DNA of 64,000 nucleotides, from the NCBI GenBank assembly GCA_023078685.1, contig JALGAS010000002.1, positions 7,192,001 to 7,256,000 of the forward strand, in the 5' to 3' direction. The notes under the pieces are model-generated. The model was not told the origin of the DNA. It was given only the letters and a program-made list of their open reading frames with translations, and did not search any database. The stretch is from Neopestalotiopsis rosae. Its lineage: Eukaryota > Ascomycota > Sordariomycetes > Amphisphaeriales > Sporocadaceae. Position 1 is the stretch's first letter, and each line of letters starts with the position of its first letter. Shown in pieces: positions 32,072 to 44,677 of this stretch. Position numbers and translations under genes: made by a program.

Positions 32072-33958
32072 GATATATATCTCGAATGGGATCGACTCGA
32101 CATATTCACGGGTCTTTGTGCATTCATCGCGGTCGCATGCATACACTCTTGCGCCATCGTAAAGTATTGCAGGGCTCCCGGAACTGCGATCATGTATACC
32201 GTGGCTCGATCGTACTAAACTTGCACAAATTGTATTCGCATAAGCCCATGGGACTTCTTGGCATGCTAAAGAATTTTCCTATATAAACAGTCTATACCGC
32301 ACTCCAGTTTCACGATCAGCTAAATTGGGTTTCACGGGGAGATGATAGCTCAATTCTTTGACCGTCGATCCCGACTATAGCAGACCAGGTCAGGTGCTGA
32401 GTATCAATCCCATCGTATAACTTGTGGTATATTCACAATGTGTCAACGGCGGCGGCTTATCATCTTCCTCTGCCGTTACAGACTTTTCGGTGCACCGACC
32501 CATATTATTTGTCGTGGCAGATATTGCAACTTGCACCAAATCAGAAAAGCAAATACTCTACTCCTAAGATCTCGGAACAGTCAACGAATGGCAATGTTAT
32601 TGATTTGGTATATACCGTCCCCTCGCGCTTCAAGAAATCAATAATTCCAAAGAACGTTCGTAATCATGCGTGATTAAAGTGATTGGCAAGACAATTTGCT
32701 GGGGACAGCGGAAAGAAATGCGGAACAAAAACCAGCGGTGTTATTATATCATGACCTATAATGTGACAATATCTCCAAAGCCGACCGTTGAACTCAATTT
32801 TACCCTGCCTAGACAGGGCAGAAGCTTGTCGTCGGTATTACCGGCTGCAATACCTACCTGTCTGTCTGTTCACGGAATGTCGGAGGCACCCAACGGACGC
32901 GCCGAGGACTGTAACCGCCGACCAGGCTTCAATCGGCTGGTCGTGATTGGAAACGACACCAGACCTTCCCCACGTCGGTGAAGCCCATTGCCACCGAACC
33001 CCATGCCAACTTGATGTGGACTGGCTGCCATGCCATGAGCAGTTCCGCGACGACGGGAAACGTGGGCTCGCGTGGGTTGGACTGCACCCCAGAGGCCGCC
33101 ATGCCATTGGTGCCGTTCTGTGACAACCCGATGAACCCGATCCGCTTCAGGGTCCTTGGGGTCCTCTCGCGGAAAGATGGGTAAAATTTCTACCTTATCG
33201 TAAGATTTTCCACCTTCTAGAAAGAATCGAGAAAAGACCGTCGTCTGGGAAGGTCTTGTTAGTCGCGATTCACCATACTAAGAATAGGGGTACTTTGGGC
33301 GCTAGCGGGATAGCCTTTACGCCATACAGCGAATAAGCATAGAGAAGTCCAGTTAGAGCACTCTGTTGGGCAGCGCAGGTGGGTCTTTGTTTTCAAGGGT
33401 CCTGGCAATTTCGGTTATCGTATTTTTTTCGCAGTTTTCTCCTTGGTGATATGGAGATAGCGGTTGTCGATTGGGGATCAGTTCAGGCATTGATGCGAAA
33501 AAGCGCAAATCTTTGTGGCTGTGTTGGCGATCAAGTTCCGTTACTGGTCCCGTAAACAGTCCGGTTGGCAAACGTTTTACTGTTGCTGCAGTCAATGTGA
33601 ATAAGTCGGACTATACTCATGGATGTGCGATGGACAACTGTTATGCTGTTCGTACAGACCTTGTGAACGATTCTCTAGTTATACCAAACACCACGTTGAT
33701 CGAATACCATCTTAAAGAGCAAAGTGAATTGGCGACACTGGTGCTAGAACCAATTGCTCACGAGAAAGGACATTTATCACTGAATTGCGATTTTGAGTGC
33801 ATCACTGACATGTCTTACTGAAGTCGATGTTTACAATATATAAATGTGCTATTTCCTGCGGAAACGCAAACTTGTGATACTTTTAGCCAGTATTCGCGCT
33901 TGAGCAGTCTGTACCACGAGCACAAAATACTTACACTACAGACACATCAACGACCATC

Positions 33959-34345
33959 ATGGATCAAAAGAACAAAAACACAGTGACACCGGAAAAGCGA
34001 CGTCTCGAAGGCTTGGTGTGTACTCCGAGTCCTAAGCGTCGCAAGCTATCTACCGAAGCCTCGCCTACCGAGCTCCCGCTCAGCCCGACCAAGCGGTCCG
34101 GACTCCTGCCGACCGTGGCCGAAACCGCGGCCGTCTATACCCCAAAATCCCCCGCTACCGGCGATACTCCGAAACTCCCTTCGGCCGCCGGACTCGGCTC
34201 CACCATGAAGTCTCAACCCAATGCAGCTGACGGAACGAGGACAACTTCGCCGATGCAGCTAGATTCCGACCTTGAGGATGCGTTGGACTCGCCTCTCGCG
34301 TCACCAGATTGTAAGAACCCTAAGCCAAAAGACGACAAACAATAA
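33959..34345 (+). CDS. Short nuclear-type protein with CDK consensus sites
   Basis: Unrecognised protein of 128 residues, starting at an ATG in a good context. It is disordered in appearance, rich in Pro, Ser and Thr. It carries a basic nuclear-localisation-like segment (SPKRRKL) and several S/T-P sites, of which TPEK, SPKR and SPTK fit the full CDK pattern; TPKSP and TTSPMQ add more. The acidic end DLEDALDSPLASPD is followed by a GTAAGA-type donor at 34310, so the last few residues may instead be replaced by a spliced exon; ATTAACAG near 34461 is one possible acceptor. No domain family is recognised. Role unknown; a cell-cycle-controlled nuclear protein is a guess. Confidence 0.55.
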   Translation: MDQKNKNTVTPEKRRLEGLVCTPSPKRRKLSTEASPTELPLSPTKRSGLLPTVAETAAVYTPKSPATGDTPKLPSAAGLGSTMKSQPNAADGTRTTSPMQLDSDLEDALDSPLASPDCKNPKPKDDKQ

Positions 34346-37300
34346 AGCGAGAAGCGAATCGCAGCGTTACAGACGATCATAAACTCACGAGTCATGTTGG
34401 GGAAGAGCCCTGAAGATGAAAATTTCATTTTGATACCCTTGCATGTGTGATTAATTAACAGATCTTCTGCTATTTTATCCCGAATGGGCCAGCTGCAGTA
34501 CACATCGCTACACAATTCGCGTCCATTGTCGATAGGAACATTGCAGGCACGCATTGCACGCAAAATTATATTCACATACAGCTTTTGCCCATGTTACTCG
34601 TGCGTGTACACATGGGAAAATGTCTCCCCGTCATTTCAATCAAGCATGCCGGCCGAGACGATTCTCGGCCGAGAGGACAGACAAGAATATACCTATGCCC
34701 CACCGGCAGCGCTATTGCTCAATAAAGACCAAGACTCACAAGTTTCTCAGATGCCCATGTGAACCCCAGTTCGTGATGGACAATGCCTATACGATGAAGA
34801 TAAGCCATTTACAAAGTATGGAATGTCCCATGGACAAAAATACCATGCTTGACGAGTGGATAGCATCACTGTCCAGGCTCTCCATTGGCGCCGGCGGAAC
34901 GTGCAGGAAGCTCGTTCCCGATGGCCAAGCCCGATTCCACTATCCATCGGGCATCTCAGATCGTGACAGACGATGGTCATGCGATATCCCCAAAGCGAGC
35001 GACCTCGAGTCATGTTGTAATCGAAGTGCACATGGCAACGGAACACGGGTATTATCGCTCAACGGGGGTAGAAGTGAAAAGTAAAGTATGGCATGCATCA
35101 ATACAATCCATGTGACCAGCGATAACGAATACCGTAATTGACGGTTTGAAATCCCCAATGGCCGCCTGTGTGAACGCGTCCTGATGAGTCCTTGACTCAG
35201 ACTTTATTGTTTGCCCAGGCACTAAGGACAATGATTTGCAGAGCGATCTTTATTTTTGCACCACCCGCGGAACTAGTGTACCATGGTGTCGGGATGTCGG
35301 GAATAGTAATCGTTGTAAAGGAAAAAAAGCAAATACGTATGACGAGTATTGATAGGAGACAATCTTAAAAACACCAAACTTGTACTCTATAGTGTGCTTT
35401 GTGTACAAGCCGCGCAATGCCGGCGACGTGTTGTGTGTGCGAATGGGGCTCAATGTTGTCATGCTTACCATAGCTTTTCTTACTATGCGTTCGTCCAAAT
35501 GCCCGTGCTGCCACGCCGTCTCGTCTTGTCCTGTCTGTGTCCCGGCTGCCCGGCCACCCGAGTTATTCTTTCCCCCAATCTGATCGGCCGACTTTCCCGG
35601 GTGTGCTGAAAGTGAACTTGAAATGACTAGAAATTTCAGCCGCAATATGATGAAAGGTGCCATCATCGAGGGCCCACGTATTCAAGCATTGAGACGCACC
35701 CGAGCCCCGCAGCAGCTGAGGTCTCTTGCGTACTTTGCGTGGGCGTCAGTCAGGCAGGATTCCAAGCAGGAACGTTCCCGTAGGTGCTTCGTGCGTGTGC
35801 TGGTGCGTCCGGGAGCCTACTGCGTGCAGCTGAGCAACGATTGCAAGCTTGGTTCTTTTGACGGGGAAACAAGGTAGTAAAAGTTGTGAGCAGGGGGAAA
35901 ACAAGATGATCACCAGCAGGAGAATCTGCTCCGGAGGAAGAAGGAATGACAGAAACCCACATGAGTATATCAGCCCTAATTGCATTTTTAGTAAGGTTTC
36001 AGACAATCTGAAGCTATTCGCATCTTTTCTTTCCGGGTTGTGGTTCGGCGCGCACGCCATGTATGATTGTCTTTAATGGCTTCTGGGTTTAGGCCGGCGC
36101 GTCGAGCGATCCCGTCCTTGGCAACGGCTGATCTGTATAGAGAAATCCGATCTATAGACGGACCCCACAGTTACCCGCGATCTGTTCCATGGCCTGGGGA
36201 TCGAAGAAATTCAAACTCTCACCCTTTGAGCCCTTTTTTTGGTCTCTCCTTATTGCACAATTCCCCCCTTGGGCTTTTGCTTCATTGTTCAAGCTTCATG
36301 CCTCCACGTTGCTGTTTTACTTTATGCTTCCCGCGATCGTCCCTTGGGTTTTAGGCATGTGCAAGTCTGTATGTATGTAGCCTTACGAACGAGGCAGAGG
36401 ACGATCAGTCACAGTCGGGATATCCCCTCGACAACCTCGACGATCCCACGTTTCACCATCAGATTATGTATGACTCCATAGATTTGCAGATCTGCTGCCG
36501 TACACATGTTTTGGTGTACACTACAATAAAAAGTTCACACACGTCAGTGCATGACAAAGCATTCAGAAGCAGACATTCCGCGGGTCACGGCATATAGTGT
36601 TTAGATCGTGACGATTCGTGTAGTCAAGTCCCGGCGTTGAATTGTGGTGTAGATCAGAGCAAAAGACAAACTCCACGAGCCTTGCCCAGGACGGAAAGCC
36701 AATCCTCCTTGTGGATGTTGACTTGCACGTATGCCCAGGGTTTCCTCAGTCATCTGACCATTTTCTCACCGTTTCCTCAATCTCAACGCATCTGGCGTAT
36801 GCTGTCTCGTGATGGTTCGAGACTGCGGCATTGTGCATATGGCCAGTATCTTTAGCGCCCGGCCGTTGTCCTCATGAAAAAAAGGAGAGGCCACCGGCGC
36901 CAATATAGTCTAGTCCTGTCAAAAGAAGATGCAGAGCAAGGACCCCAGGGACATGAGGAAAAATCTCCCGTCCAATCCTTTGGCTGCTATACAATAAATT
37001 AGCATGCCAATGACGCACAAAGTCTCCTGCGTTGTGATCCCGAGCGTTCTCGACCGGGCCAATGGCACCGGCTGAAAGAGGATCGCTTCGTTTTCCGAAC
37101 CAATTTGGCTGGTGCTTCCTTTTTCTCATGCCACTCCCCCGGGGACATTTGACGGCCCCTGTGGAGCCAAGAGAGTCCAGAATAAACTATTTGGCAAATG
37201 GTCGGTAGGTCGGACATGACATGACATGGCACGAAGGGCCCCGGACCTTACCACCTGGCGACGCGGAGTGCAGACTCTGTTCCCGGTTTTCTGGCAAGCG

Positions 37301-40300
37301 TGTTTTCTTCTTTTCTAGTCCTTAACGCGTGGAGATTTTTCACTTGAGGAAAAAAAGCTGGAGAAGAGGCTGGAGCAAAGTGGATGTAGGTAAGGCCGAA
37401 GAATTGCAGCAAAGTACCGAATAACGAGCATTCTCTGGATGCATGACCTAAAATGTAATTTCCTTACAGTTTCTGTCGCTACACGTATCGAGGTCTCCAT
37501 CTTGTGCTGTCCCGGAGGAAGCTCCGTGGTCCCTCTTTCAATCTCGGTTCCCCGTGACGTTTGCGGTACGTATCGATTATATTGGGACAGAGAGCTGTCA
37601 TCGAGATCTTTGTCGATTAGGCCAACAGGAAGTCCACATATCTCCCGTGCTGACTTTTTCTTGCCTTCCTTCTTCTAAATGCCGTGACCGGGTAACCAGA
37701 GGGTTTGAGGGTCCAGACCTGAGGGGATTCAAGGGAGCAAGATTCCATTGCCTGGTCAATGGGAAATAGCTGACTGCCGACAATGGGAATCAAAAAGTCT
37801 AGACCAGTCCATGCCCAGAGGAGTGCAACACGGATGAAATCCCAAGAGAGCGGCAAGTCGGTCAGTGCACGACTTGCTTCCCTTTCCTTGATCATAATCA
37901 GATGGAAGGAGAAGAAGTGGAAAGAACAAAAAATCACACTAGTACCCCTGCACCTCGGAATTGCTTGGCATTTGGGAGGAAAGCGGTCACACGCGGAGAG
38001 CCATTGGCGTGATTAGGAAAGATACAACCAAGTCTAAACTCGAGCGGCTCGGAAATGGTAGCGTGACATCAGACCAGGCCTATGACGATTGTGTTGCAGC
38101 ACTCTAATCTTTTTGGTTCGGGAATGCTTTGGACCCTGAACAGTGAGTGAATGCCATTTTGCTGGCTTGTCTCCATTGCGTGCTCGAGGGGCTTACTGTT
38201 GTCTCTGATAGCATGGACAGGTTTTCTGCTGGACATCTATGTTGTCAGTATGGGTTAATCGTATCCTTGTAGTGTGTAATGTATGATGTGGCCAGCGTAG
38301 ATCAGCTTGACAAAACAATGGAAACACACCACTTCACCGGTGGAGGGGCAAGATCGGGATCGCGGGGAGCATTTAGTGCATGCAAGGACTCGGGACCCCC
38401 AAGATTTGACATTTGTTCGACTTGCCGACTTGCCTGCTTTGCTTGACAGAATAACGGCTTCGATCTCTCTGATCCGTAAGATAAGGTGTCTATGCATCTG
38501 GTCCAGCCTTGATTATTGCTTATTTCTGCATTATCATTCATCGTTTCATGTACTGTGGTGTAACACGAGGGTTTATCAAGAGAAACTGGCTGTGTGCATG
38601 CATTCCTGCCGCCCTATGTGACGAAATAGGCGAATGTCATTGTGATTTATTTAGAAACTTGTTTAATCTATATTCCTGTCAGCCACGAGCTCAGATCTGC
38701 GCTTGTTTCGTTGCCAGCTTCCAATGGGTTTTGTGGGGGATGCTTGTAGATCCCGCATATTGTTTCATGCTGATCGAGGAATGGGAATGCTGTTGTGGCG
38801 GTGCCTTCTTCAGATCATGATCTAGGGGAACGGCAAGAAAGCATTAGGTGAAGCTTATTGCGAAGATCCGGAATAGGGCTGCGGAGATATGGGTCGTAAG
38901 GCCTCCAAGAGGATCACGGTCAATATTATCATGGCGCTGCTGATCACTGTTAGATGTACAACCATTGAGACAAGAGTAATGAATCACAGAAGACTGAATA
39001 TTGGTGTCAAGTATTTTTTTTGTTATTGTTCATGTGTAATACAGTAGAACGCTAAACTGATGGGTATCGAGCCAAGAAGCAGCAAAATCATTTCCATATT
39101 GCTCGTACAAATGAGCTCTGCTCATGCAAAACAGTGTTTGTGTGTATCCGTTCCGTGTTCTCCGATACATGTACAATAGTATTCCAGTCATCCAAAAACT
39201 TGTCGTGCCCGCGACGCGGCTCCCAGCGAGTACAGCTCTAGCTGGGGTGTCAGGGTGACATTTTCTCGTTTTCGCAGTGCCAAATAAAAAATTTCTACAT
39301 CTCTTGCCAAAATGGCAGACGCGCCGACCAGTGGCCCCAGTGCCCCAGGCTTTTCGCAAGCCAAGGGGGCCAGATTGGGGCCATATTGGATAAAATACCA
39401 TGCAATCAACGTCATAGGCGCACTTTAGGTGGTGCCAGGGCCCGAACCGGTACACAAAAGTGTCAGGGAGAGGAAAGCCACTGGAGACCCCGACGAGATC
39501 CCCAGAGGCACGCTGAAGATGCCATTGGTGCGCGCCATGCGCAGTGACGTAAGCCGACCGCTAGAGCGGCTGCACGAGCCAAAACCAATAGAAGGGTCCT
39601 TAGCTTAGTGTAGCCGCACCCGCTTCCGGCGTTCGTGCCCCCAATTGAAGGTCACGACCGCCGGCAGGGAGTTCGGCATGAGGGAAAAAATTTGCCAATT
39701 GCATGCCGAAGAGTGGGAACGGCTGTTCGCATTGATGCGAAAACACCAAAAACCCAATGTCGTGAATTGGTCAAGGTGTTGAGCAGTAAACCTCAGCACC
39801 CTGGTTGTGCAGAGGATCCCGCGTAATCTGGCTGGTGGGGATTTTGGTCGAATGCCCTGGTCCAGTGTTGGCCTTTTCGTGGCAAGAGACCCTTGAATAG
39901 GGCAAAAGTCAAAAATCGAAAAAATCGATACCCAATGGCGATCTTCGCACCCAAATGCCATTCCTGTGCAACCATCCCCGGAAATGCCTCTGTTGGGCTG
40001 CGCCGGCTGGCTGATAAGATTGACACGGACTTTTGACGTGCCAATAATAGACTAGGCCATTGTGGCCGTGCCTGATCGCCAAGCGCCAGTCGGAATGCGG
40101 AAGACGAGTACCGCCAAGCCAGACAGGCAACCGAGAAAAAAAAGCATCAATGAAGATCGTATGTTGCAGAATTGCTGTTGTGCACGTGTGCGCGTTTACG
40201 ACTTGTTGCTGTTGATTTTGCCGTTGTGGTTGCAATTGGCGCAGAAGGCGTCTCCATACTGTGGAGTGTTGCCGTGAATCTGGTAATTCATGGGCTGAAT

Positions 40301-40421
40301 TTGTCGCCGTAACTGGGTCACATAGCTGTGTCGTCCTCGGTGATTGAGAGTAGGTGGACGGGTGGTTGTTTAGTGATAAGTGATGCTGAGCTGAAAGCCG
40401 TCACAATGTGTGGTAGGTTGT
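34346..40421. other. 6-kb gene-poor region
   Basis: I found no convincing gene in about 6.1 kb. Open frames of 80-170 codons exist on both strands (for example 34554-35084 plus, 35250-35666 minus, 39030-39455 minus), but none shows a domain, codon pattern or splice pairing that supports it. The region could hold noncoding RNA, long regulatory DNA for flanking genes, or old decayed sequence. Confidence 0.45.
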
Positions 40422-40685
40422 TCATTTGTAGCCGACCATCTTGGCGCAGCGGCTGCAATAGTAGATGTTGGTTCCAATGCGGACCATGCCTTGGGACATT
40501 GGGTCGTCTGTCGATGTCGTTTCCACCGATCTGGCACAACGGAGACACCGAAGCACCTCGACCGAGGCGACAGGTCCGATCATAGAGTCCATGCTGTGGC
40601 GGAAGGGTATAGATACGTCCGAGTCGGAAGATGATGTAGATGATGAGCTTGAGTAGTGAAGCTTCTCAACAGGTCGGGTCGACAT
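40422..40685 (-). CDS. Small zinc-ribbon protein
   Basis: Single-exon protein of 87 residues. After a Ser-rich, probably disordered segment, the C-terminal half has two CxxC knuckles: VLRCLRCARSVE and YYCSRCAKMVGYK, separated by about 29 residues, the layout of a zinc ribbon. The segment between (TDDPMSQGMVRIGTNIYYC) is unlike any enzyme domain I know, but the whole pattern looks conserved rather than random, ending exactly at the basic GYK. The ATG (MSTRPVEKLHYSSS) is the only in-frame choice. A very long region without genes lies upstream. Function unknown; protein or nucleic-acid binding through the ribbon is inferred. Confidence 0.8.
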   Translation of the reverse strand: MSTRPVEKLHYSSSSSTSSSDSDVSIPFRHSMDSMIGPVASVEVLRCLRCARSVETTSTDDPMSQGMVRIGTNIYYCSRCAKMVGYK

Positions 40686-43600
40686 TGTGGATGAGTGGTT
40701 GAGATATATATGTGTTGGTGGAAGAGTAGAAGGTCAAAGCCGGGTGGATTTAGTCGAGGTAGGATCGGATGGTATTTGAATCATGCGGGAAGAAGAACGA
40801 GGTTCAGGGTCCTGTCCCTGTGCTCTGTCCAGAATGGAGCTTTTGAATATGGATTCAAGAAGAATGGATCGATGTTTAGGTCGTTTGAAAAGAGTCAGTT
40901 GGCTAGTCTCTTGTCTTTGGCCAGGGGTGAGAGGTGTTGATTCCGGAAGGGTCCTTTTGAAGGGACTGTCTGGTGGTCTTTTGTCTATTGACTGGGTTTA
41001 TTGTGGTGGAAGGGGAGGGGGGTCTGGGTGTGTAAATATGCTGGCTCCCGTATATAGAAAAATGGAGAAGGTTCGTTGATAGTTTGGCCGGGGTGGAGTC
41101 GGGCACGTCGCATGCAAACAGACCAAGATAGCTTGTGGGACGCGCGAGCGAGCAAGAGCGAGCCTCCAGTGGTGCAGTGGGCTAAAAACGAGATTTGGAC
41201 AAGACGGGCGGGACGGAGGGATGGCAGCACCAGCGAAAAAGAAGTCTGATGCAAGGCAACGAGATGCCGGGGTGAGGGAACCTAAGCCCCAAGTGTGCAG
41301 CTAAAGTAGGTAAGACTGGCTGATGGTGGTACGTATTCCGTACTACAATTATGATGGATGTATCATGTAGTAATCCTGATGTTGTATGATATGGTACAAA
41401 CTCTCTTCTTTGCCCGTTCTTGATCAATGAATGCTGATTGAACCCGAACTGGGATGAGAAGTGGTTCTTTTGATTGCTGGGCTTGACCGGGCTGGGCTTG
41501 GCCGGACGTGAGTAAACTGTGGATTTGTGAAGAGCCAGAAGCAGAGCAGTGGACAGGACAGTGACGAGAAGAAAAAAAAGCTCGCTCTTCTTGATGCGGA
41601 TCCGTCGGGCTCGAGTAATTGACGTGGGCTGATGATTCCAGGTGTCTCTCGTCTGGATTTGTCTGGGTTGTCTGGGCCTCCGAGGACTGCGCAGGACTGG
41701 GCGGTGGCTTGTAACCAATTCCCACACAAGAAACAGCCAGGCAGGGTCCGTCCTGCTTGGGAGCACGGGGAGTGTCTTGGGTCTTGGCTGCTGCTTGGCG
41801 GGCCTGCGACTGTGGGACGAGAGGGAAAAACTGAACTGAGCCGAGGGTTCAGTCCGTTGCTGTGAGGACAAGAAACGGAGCACAAAAGTAGTTTGGCGCG
41901 AGCCACAAAATAAACTGTAAATCCAGACGGACGTGCGCCAGCGTTCAGTATCCGTTTCCCGATAAGATGCGCTTGTTTGACAGTAATTGCTGAGGGTTGC
42001 AAATATGGACCTCCTTCGGATATAGTTTGGAAGTTTAATAGATTTTGCTGTTGAAAGAGAGAAAGAGATGAGCTCTTTGTTTTATCTTCCGTGGAAATGT
42101 GTTCTTTTGGACAAAATAGGTCTGCTTGCAAAATTATACGTACACAGCCCAAATGATAGCCAGGTTCAGGTCAGGTCTGGTTGGGTGTCGAGGTTTCGAA
42201 GATTTTCTCTTGGGATTCCTAACGCGTAAGCACTTTCTTCCTTTTTTTCTCAACCCGATAATGCTGGGAGGGGACACGACTAGGTTTATAAAGCTGGTGT
42301 ATTGGACAAGGACGAAACACTTGCGATGGCGAAACCCCTCTATTGGGCTCTGCAATCGTGATCCCCAAGCAGTTTCTCGGTCTTTAGATCATGGGATGGG
42401 AGCTGTCTAGTGTCTACAACCACTTGTCTGGGCTCCTGTGAAACTTGAATAAGGGGATATACCACTAGGGTGATCGGCGCGCGGCAGGCTCTCTCTGGGC
42501 GCAAGGTCAGATAATAGGTAATCAATATAGACTGCGTGCGCGCTACTGTACTCTCTTTTCATTCATCCTTGGGAGCTAGATAGACAGATCTTCGATGGTT
42601 TCTCGGAAATCGGAAATAGCAAGCAGCACGAGCACTTTGCTTAGGGCATAGTATATCAAATCGCATCTGGGAATCAGAGACAAGTGAAGCGAGGGAAGGG
42701 CCTTGGGGCCTCGGAGCCAGCCCCGCGCCTGTCATCTGCATCTACGGGTTACAGTCGCATCGAATCCTCGAACGATCCCGATCAAAAGGGTCGACTAGGA
42801 ATAAAAAAGGGAACGGCGTCGTCTCCTCAATCTACTCAATCTACAAGAGACGGGGAGTAAAAGAATTAGCTGTCAATCACTCGAGAATGCATCCATCCGG
42901 GCCCATGATCGAGATCATCGAATTCTTGCCAAAGGGTCTGCAGAATTCGATTGTCATGCCTATGGAATGTCGACAAATTCCCATGTCGGCGCGTGGCTAG
43001 GGTCTCTTAGCCGTAATCGTGCGACTCGGGAAAATGGCGATGCAAGCTAGCATACTCGATGCCCGGGCATTATCATCCTGCGGCTGCGCGAAGTTATGCG
43101 ACGCCGTTGCGCTGGTAGCTGACCAGTCAAGAGATGGTTTAGATGGATTTGCGCTGTGCCGATCTCGATGGGACGGACGGTCGGCTCCAGTTCTGGGAGG
43201 CGAGAGCTGCCCACGCCCATGATCGACGCCCGTCGTTGGCTGGTCGGTCGACGGAGGCGTTTCTCTACACTTTCCCCTACTACTTGAGGACACTATGGTT
43301 CCCCTTCCCCAAGCAAACCAAGGGTTCGGGCGTCTCTTTTGGGTAAGGCGCCAGGTCAACTCCAGAGAAGTAGATCCCATCACCAAAACCTCGATCCAGA
43401 CCTGAGGGTTCGTGTGGAGACGGACTGCGGTTTGAGAAAGCTTTTTTTCACTGCTGCTGCGTGCGCAAAGTGCGTTCCAGGCAGTCACTTGAATCAATGC
43501 CACCCAAGCCCACACGCGGAAATTTATCCTTGGGCTCATGATTGGCTGCCACCATCGATAGCACGCACGATGAATATGAAATAGGCGACGCCTCCTCCTC

Positions 43601-44641
43601 TCGCCTCCGTTTTTCTGCCAGCTGAACTTTGATGAAAGGGCTTGCGCTTTTACTATTGCCTTTGCCTGTACTTTTGAAAACTATTGAGCAGAGCTGGGCT
43701 GCTGGCTACCTCCCAAAGCCTCCTCGCAAGCCTGATGGTAGGTTCAGGCAGGCATAGAGGGTGAGAGAGAGGATTCTGTAATTTGTTTACACTGTTTTGC
43801 TTTTTTTATTCTTCTTCATGTCTTACCGTCTTACTGGGTTTACGTGGTACGCCTCAATTACCGGTTCCATCGTCTGCCAAACATTGACTCATCCTTTCTG
43901 CGGCGCCTCATATCAAATCATGCATGCGTGCCTTGTACCTTATCACGCAAATAGATAATGCTAGTTAGTGTGTTCTGATGGGTACGAAGCCTGATTATTA
44001 TTCCGTATCTAATAGTGGATGAAAATTTTGCTTTTTCTTCTTATAGTACGGTCAATGATTCCAGCACTACCGTACTCTGTCAACACGGTAGAGTGATATT
44101 TACAGTACGCAGAAATTAGGGCTGTCTGGCTGGTTTCGAGGGTCCCTAGACCCTGAGCGGGAACATAGTGTTATGCATAGGGAGACGGAAACAGAATCAA
44201 TGAGGCCTTGTCGATATGCTTGCGCCGGGATGCAGCTTGTGCGTTTGTATTAGACGCATCATGATATTAGCAGCGCAGTGCCGAAACACCATACAAAGAA
44301 GCACATGCCATGAAACATCACTTGCTTTGCACGACAAACAGGTTTTCCCAGCTCATCTTTGCATAAAGCCTTTTATTCAAATGTCTACACACAAGTCTGA
44401 CGTGAAGGTGATGAGATGTCCCTTTTCCTTTCCTTGGTTGAGTCTCGCTTGGACCTTGCTGCTGATAGTTTTACCGTCTGGTCTAGACCCGAGCCACCCC
44501 TCGGAACTTCGAAACGGGCTGCTGCACGCTCCAGGCGGGAAATCAATCAGATTCATCATGATCATAAGAGGTTCAAGCTCAAGTTATAACTGGGGATATG
44601 AACATGGCCTGTGGAGACCCGCGGGCGCTGCTCCGGCGTAC

Positions 44642-44677
44642 CTGGCACCACTGGCACCACTGGCACCACTGGCACCT
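44642..44677. repeat. 9-bp tandem repeat, four units
   Basis: Four perfect or near-perfect CTGGCACCA units. An 11-base G run follows at 44749-44759. Any reading frame through it gives a Gly-Thr-Thr type repeat, but no supporting gene was found. Confidence 0.8.

Larger units (their letters stand above)
31828..33958. other. Intergenic region with two CG-rich dyads
   Basis: About 2.1 kb between divergent genes. The first 300 bp is the likely oxygenase promoter with two dyads (listed). A GC-richer block at 32,880-33,170 has an open minus frame (32929-33162) with coding-like composition but no recognised family or splice partner. The remainder is AT-rich without signal. Confidence 0.5.

Noticed and set aside
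34554..35084. Plus-strand frame of 176 codons
   Set aside because: Cysteine, arginine and histidine are scattered without pattern, and there is no family or conserved block.
35746..36060. Minus-strand frames with a CNRC motif that resembles the start of a zinc cluster
   Set aside because: The third to sixth cysteines are absent and no regulatory domain follows, so the similarity is chance.
39030..39455. Minus-strand frame of 141 codons
   Set aside because: No domain, no codon pattern, and a second overlapping frame is also open.
41182..42152. Two long overlapping minus-strand frames (233 and 242 codons) upstream of the zinc-ribbon gene
   Set aside because: They overlap in different frames, are rich in Ser/Pro/Arg because of pyrimidine bias, and show no domain. 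They are better read as a long 5' leader or promoter.
42997..43539. Minus-strand frame of 180 codons with a hydrophobic start
   Set aside because: The composition is random (Ser/Arg/Pro rich), no domain or splice partner was found, and an alternative plus frame is equally open.
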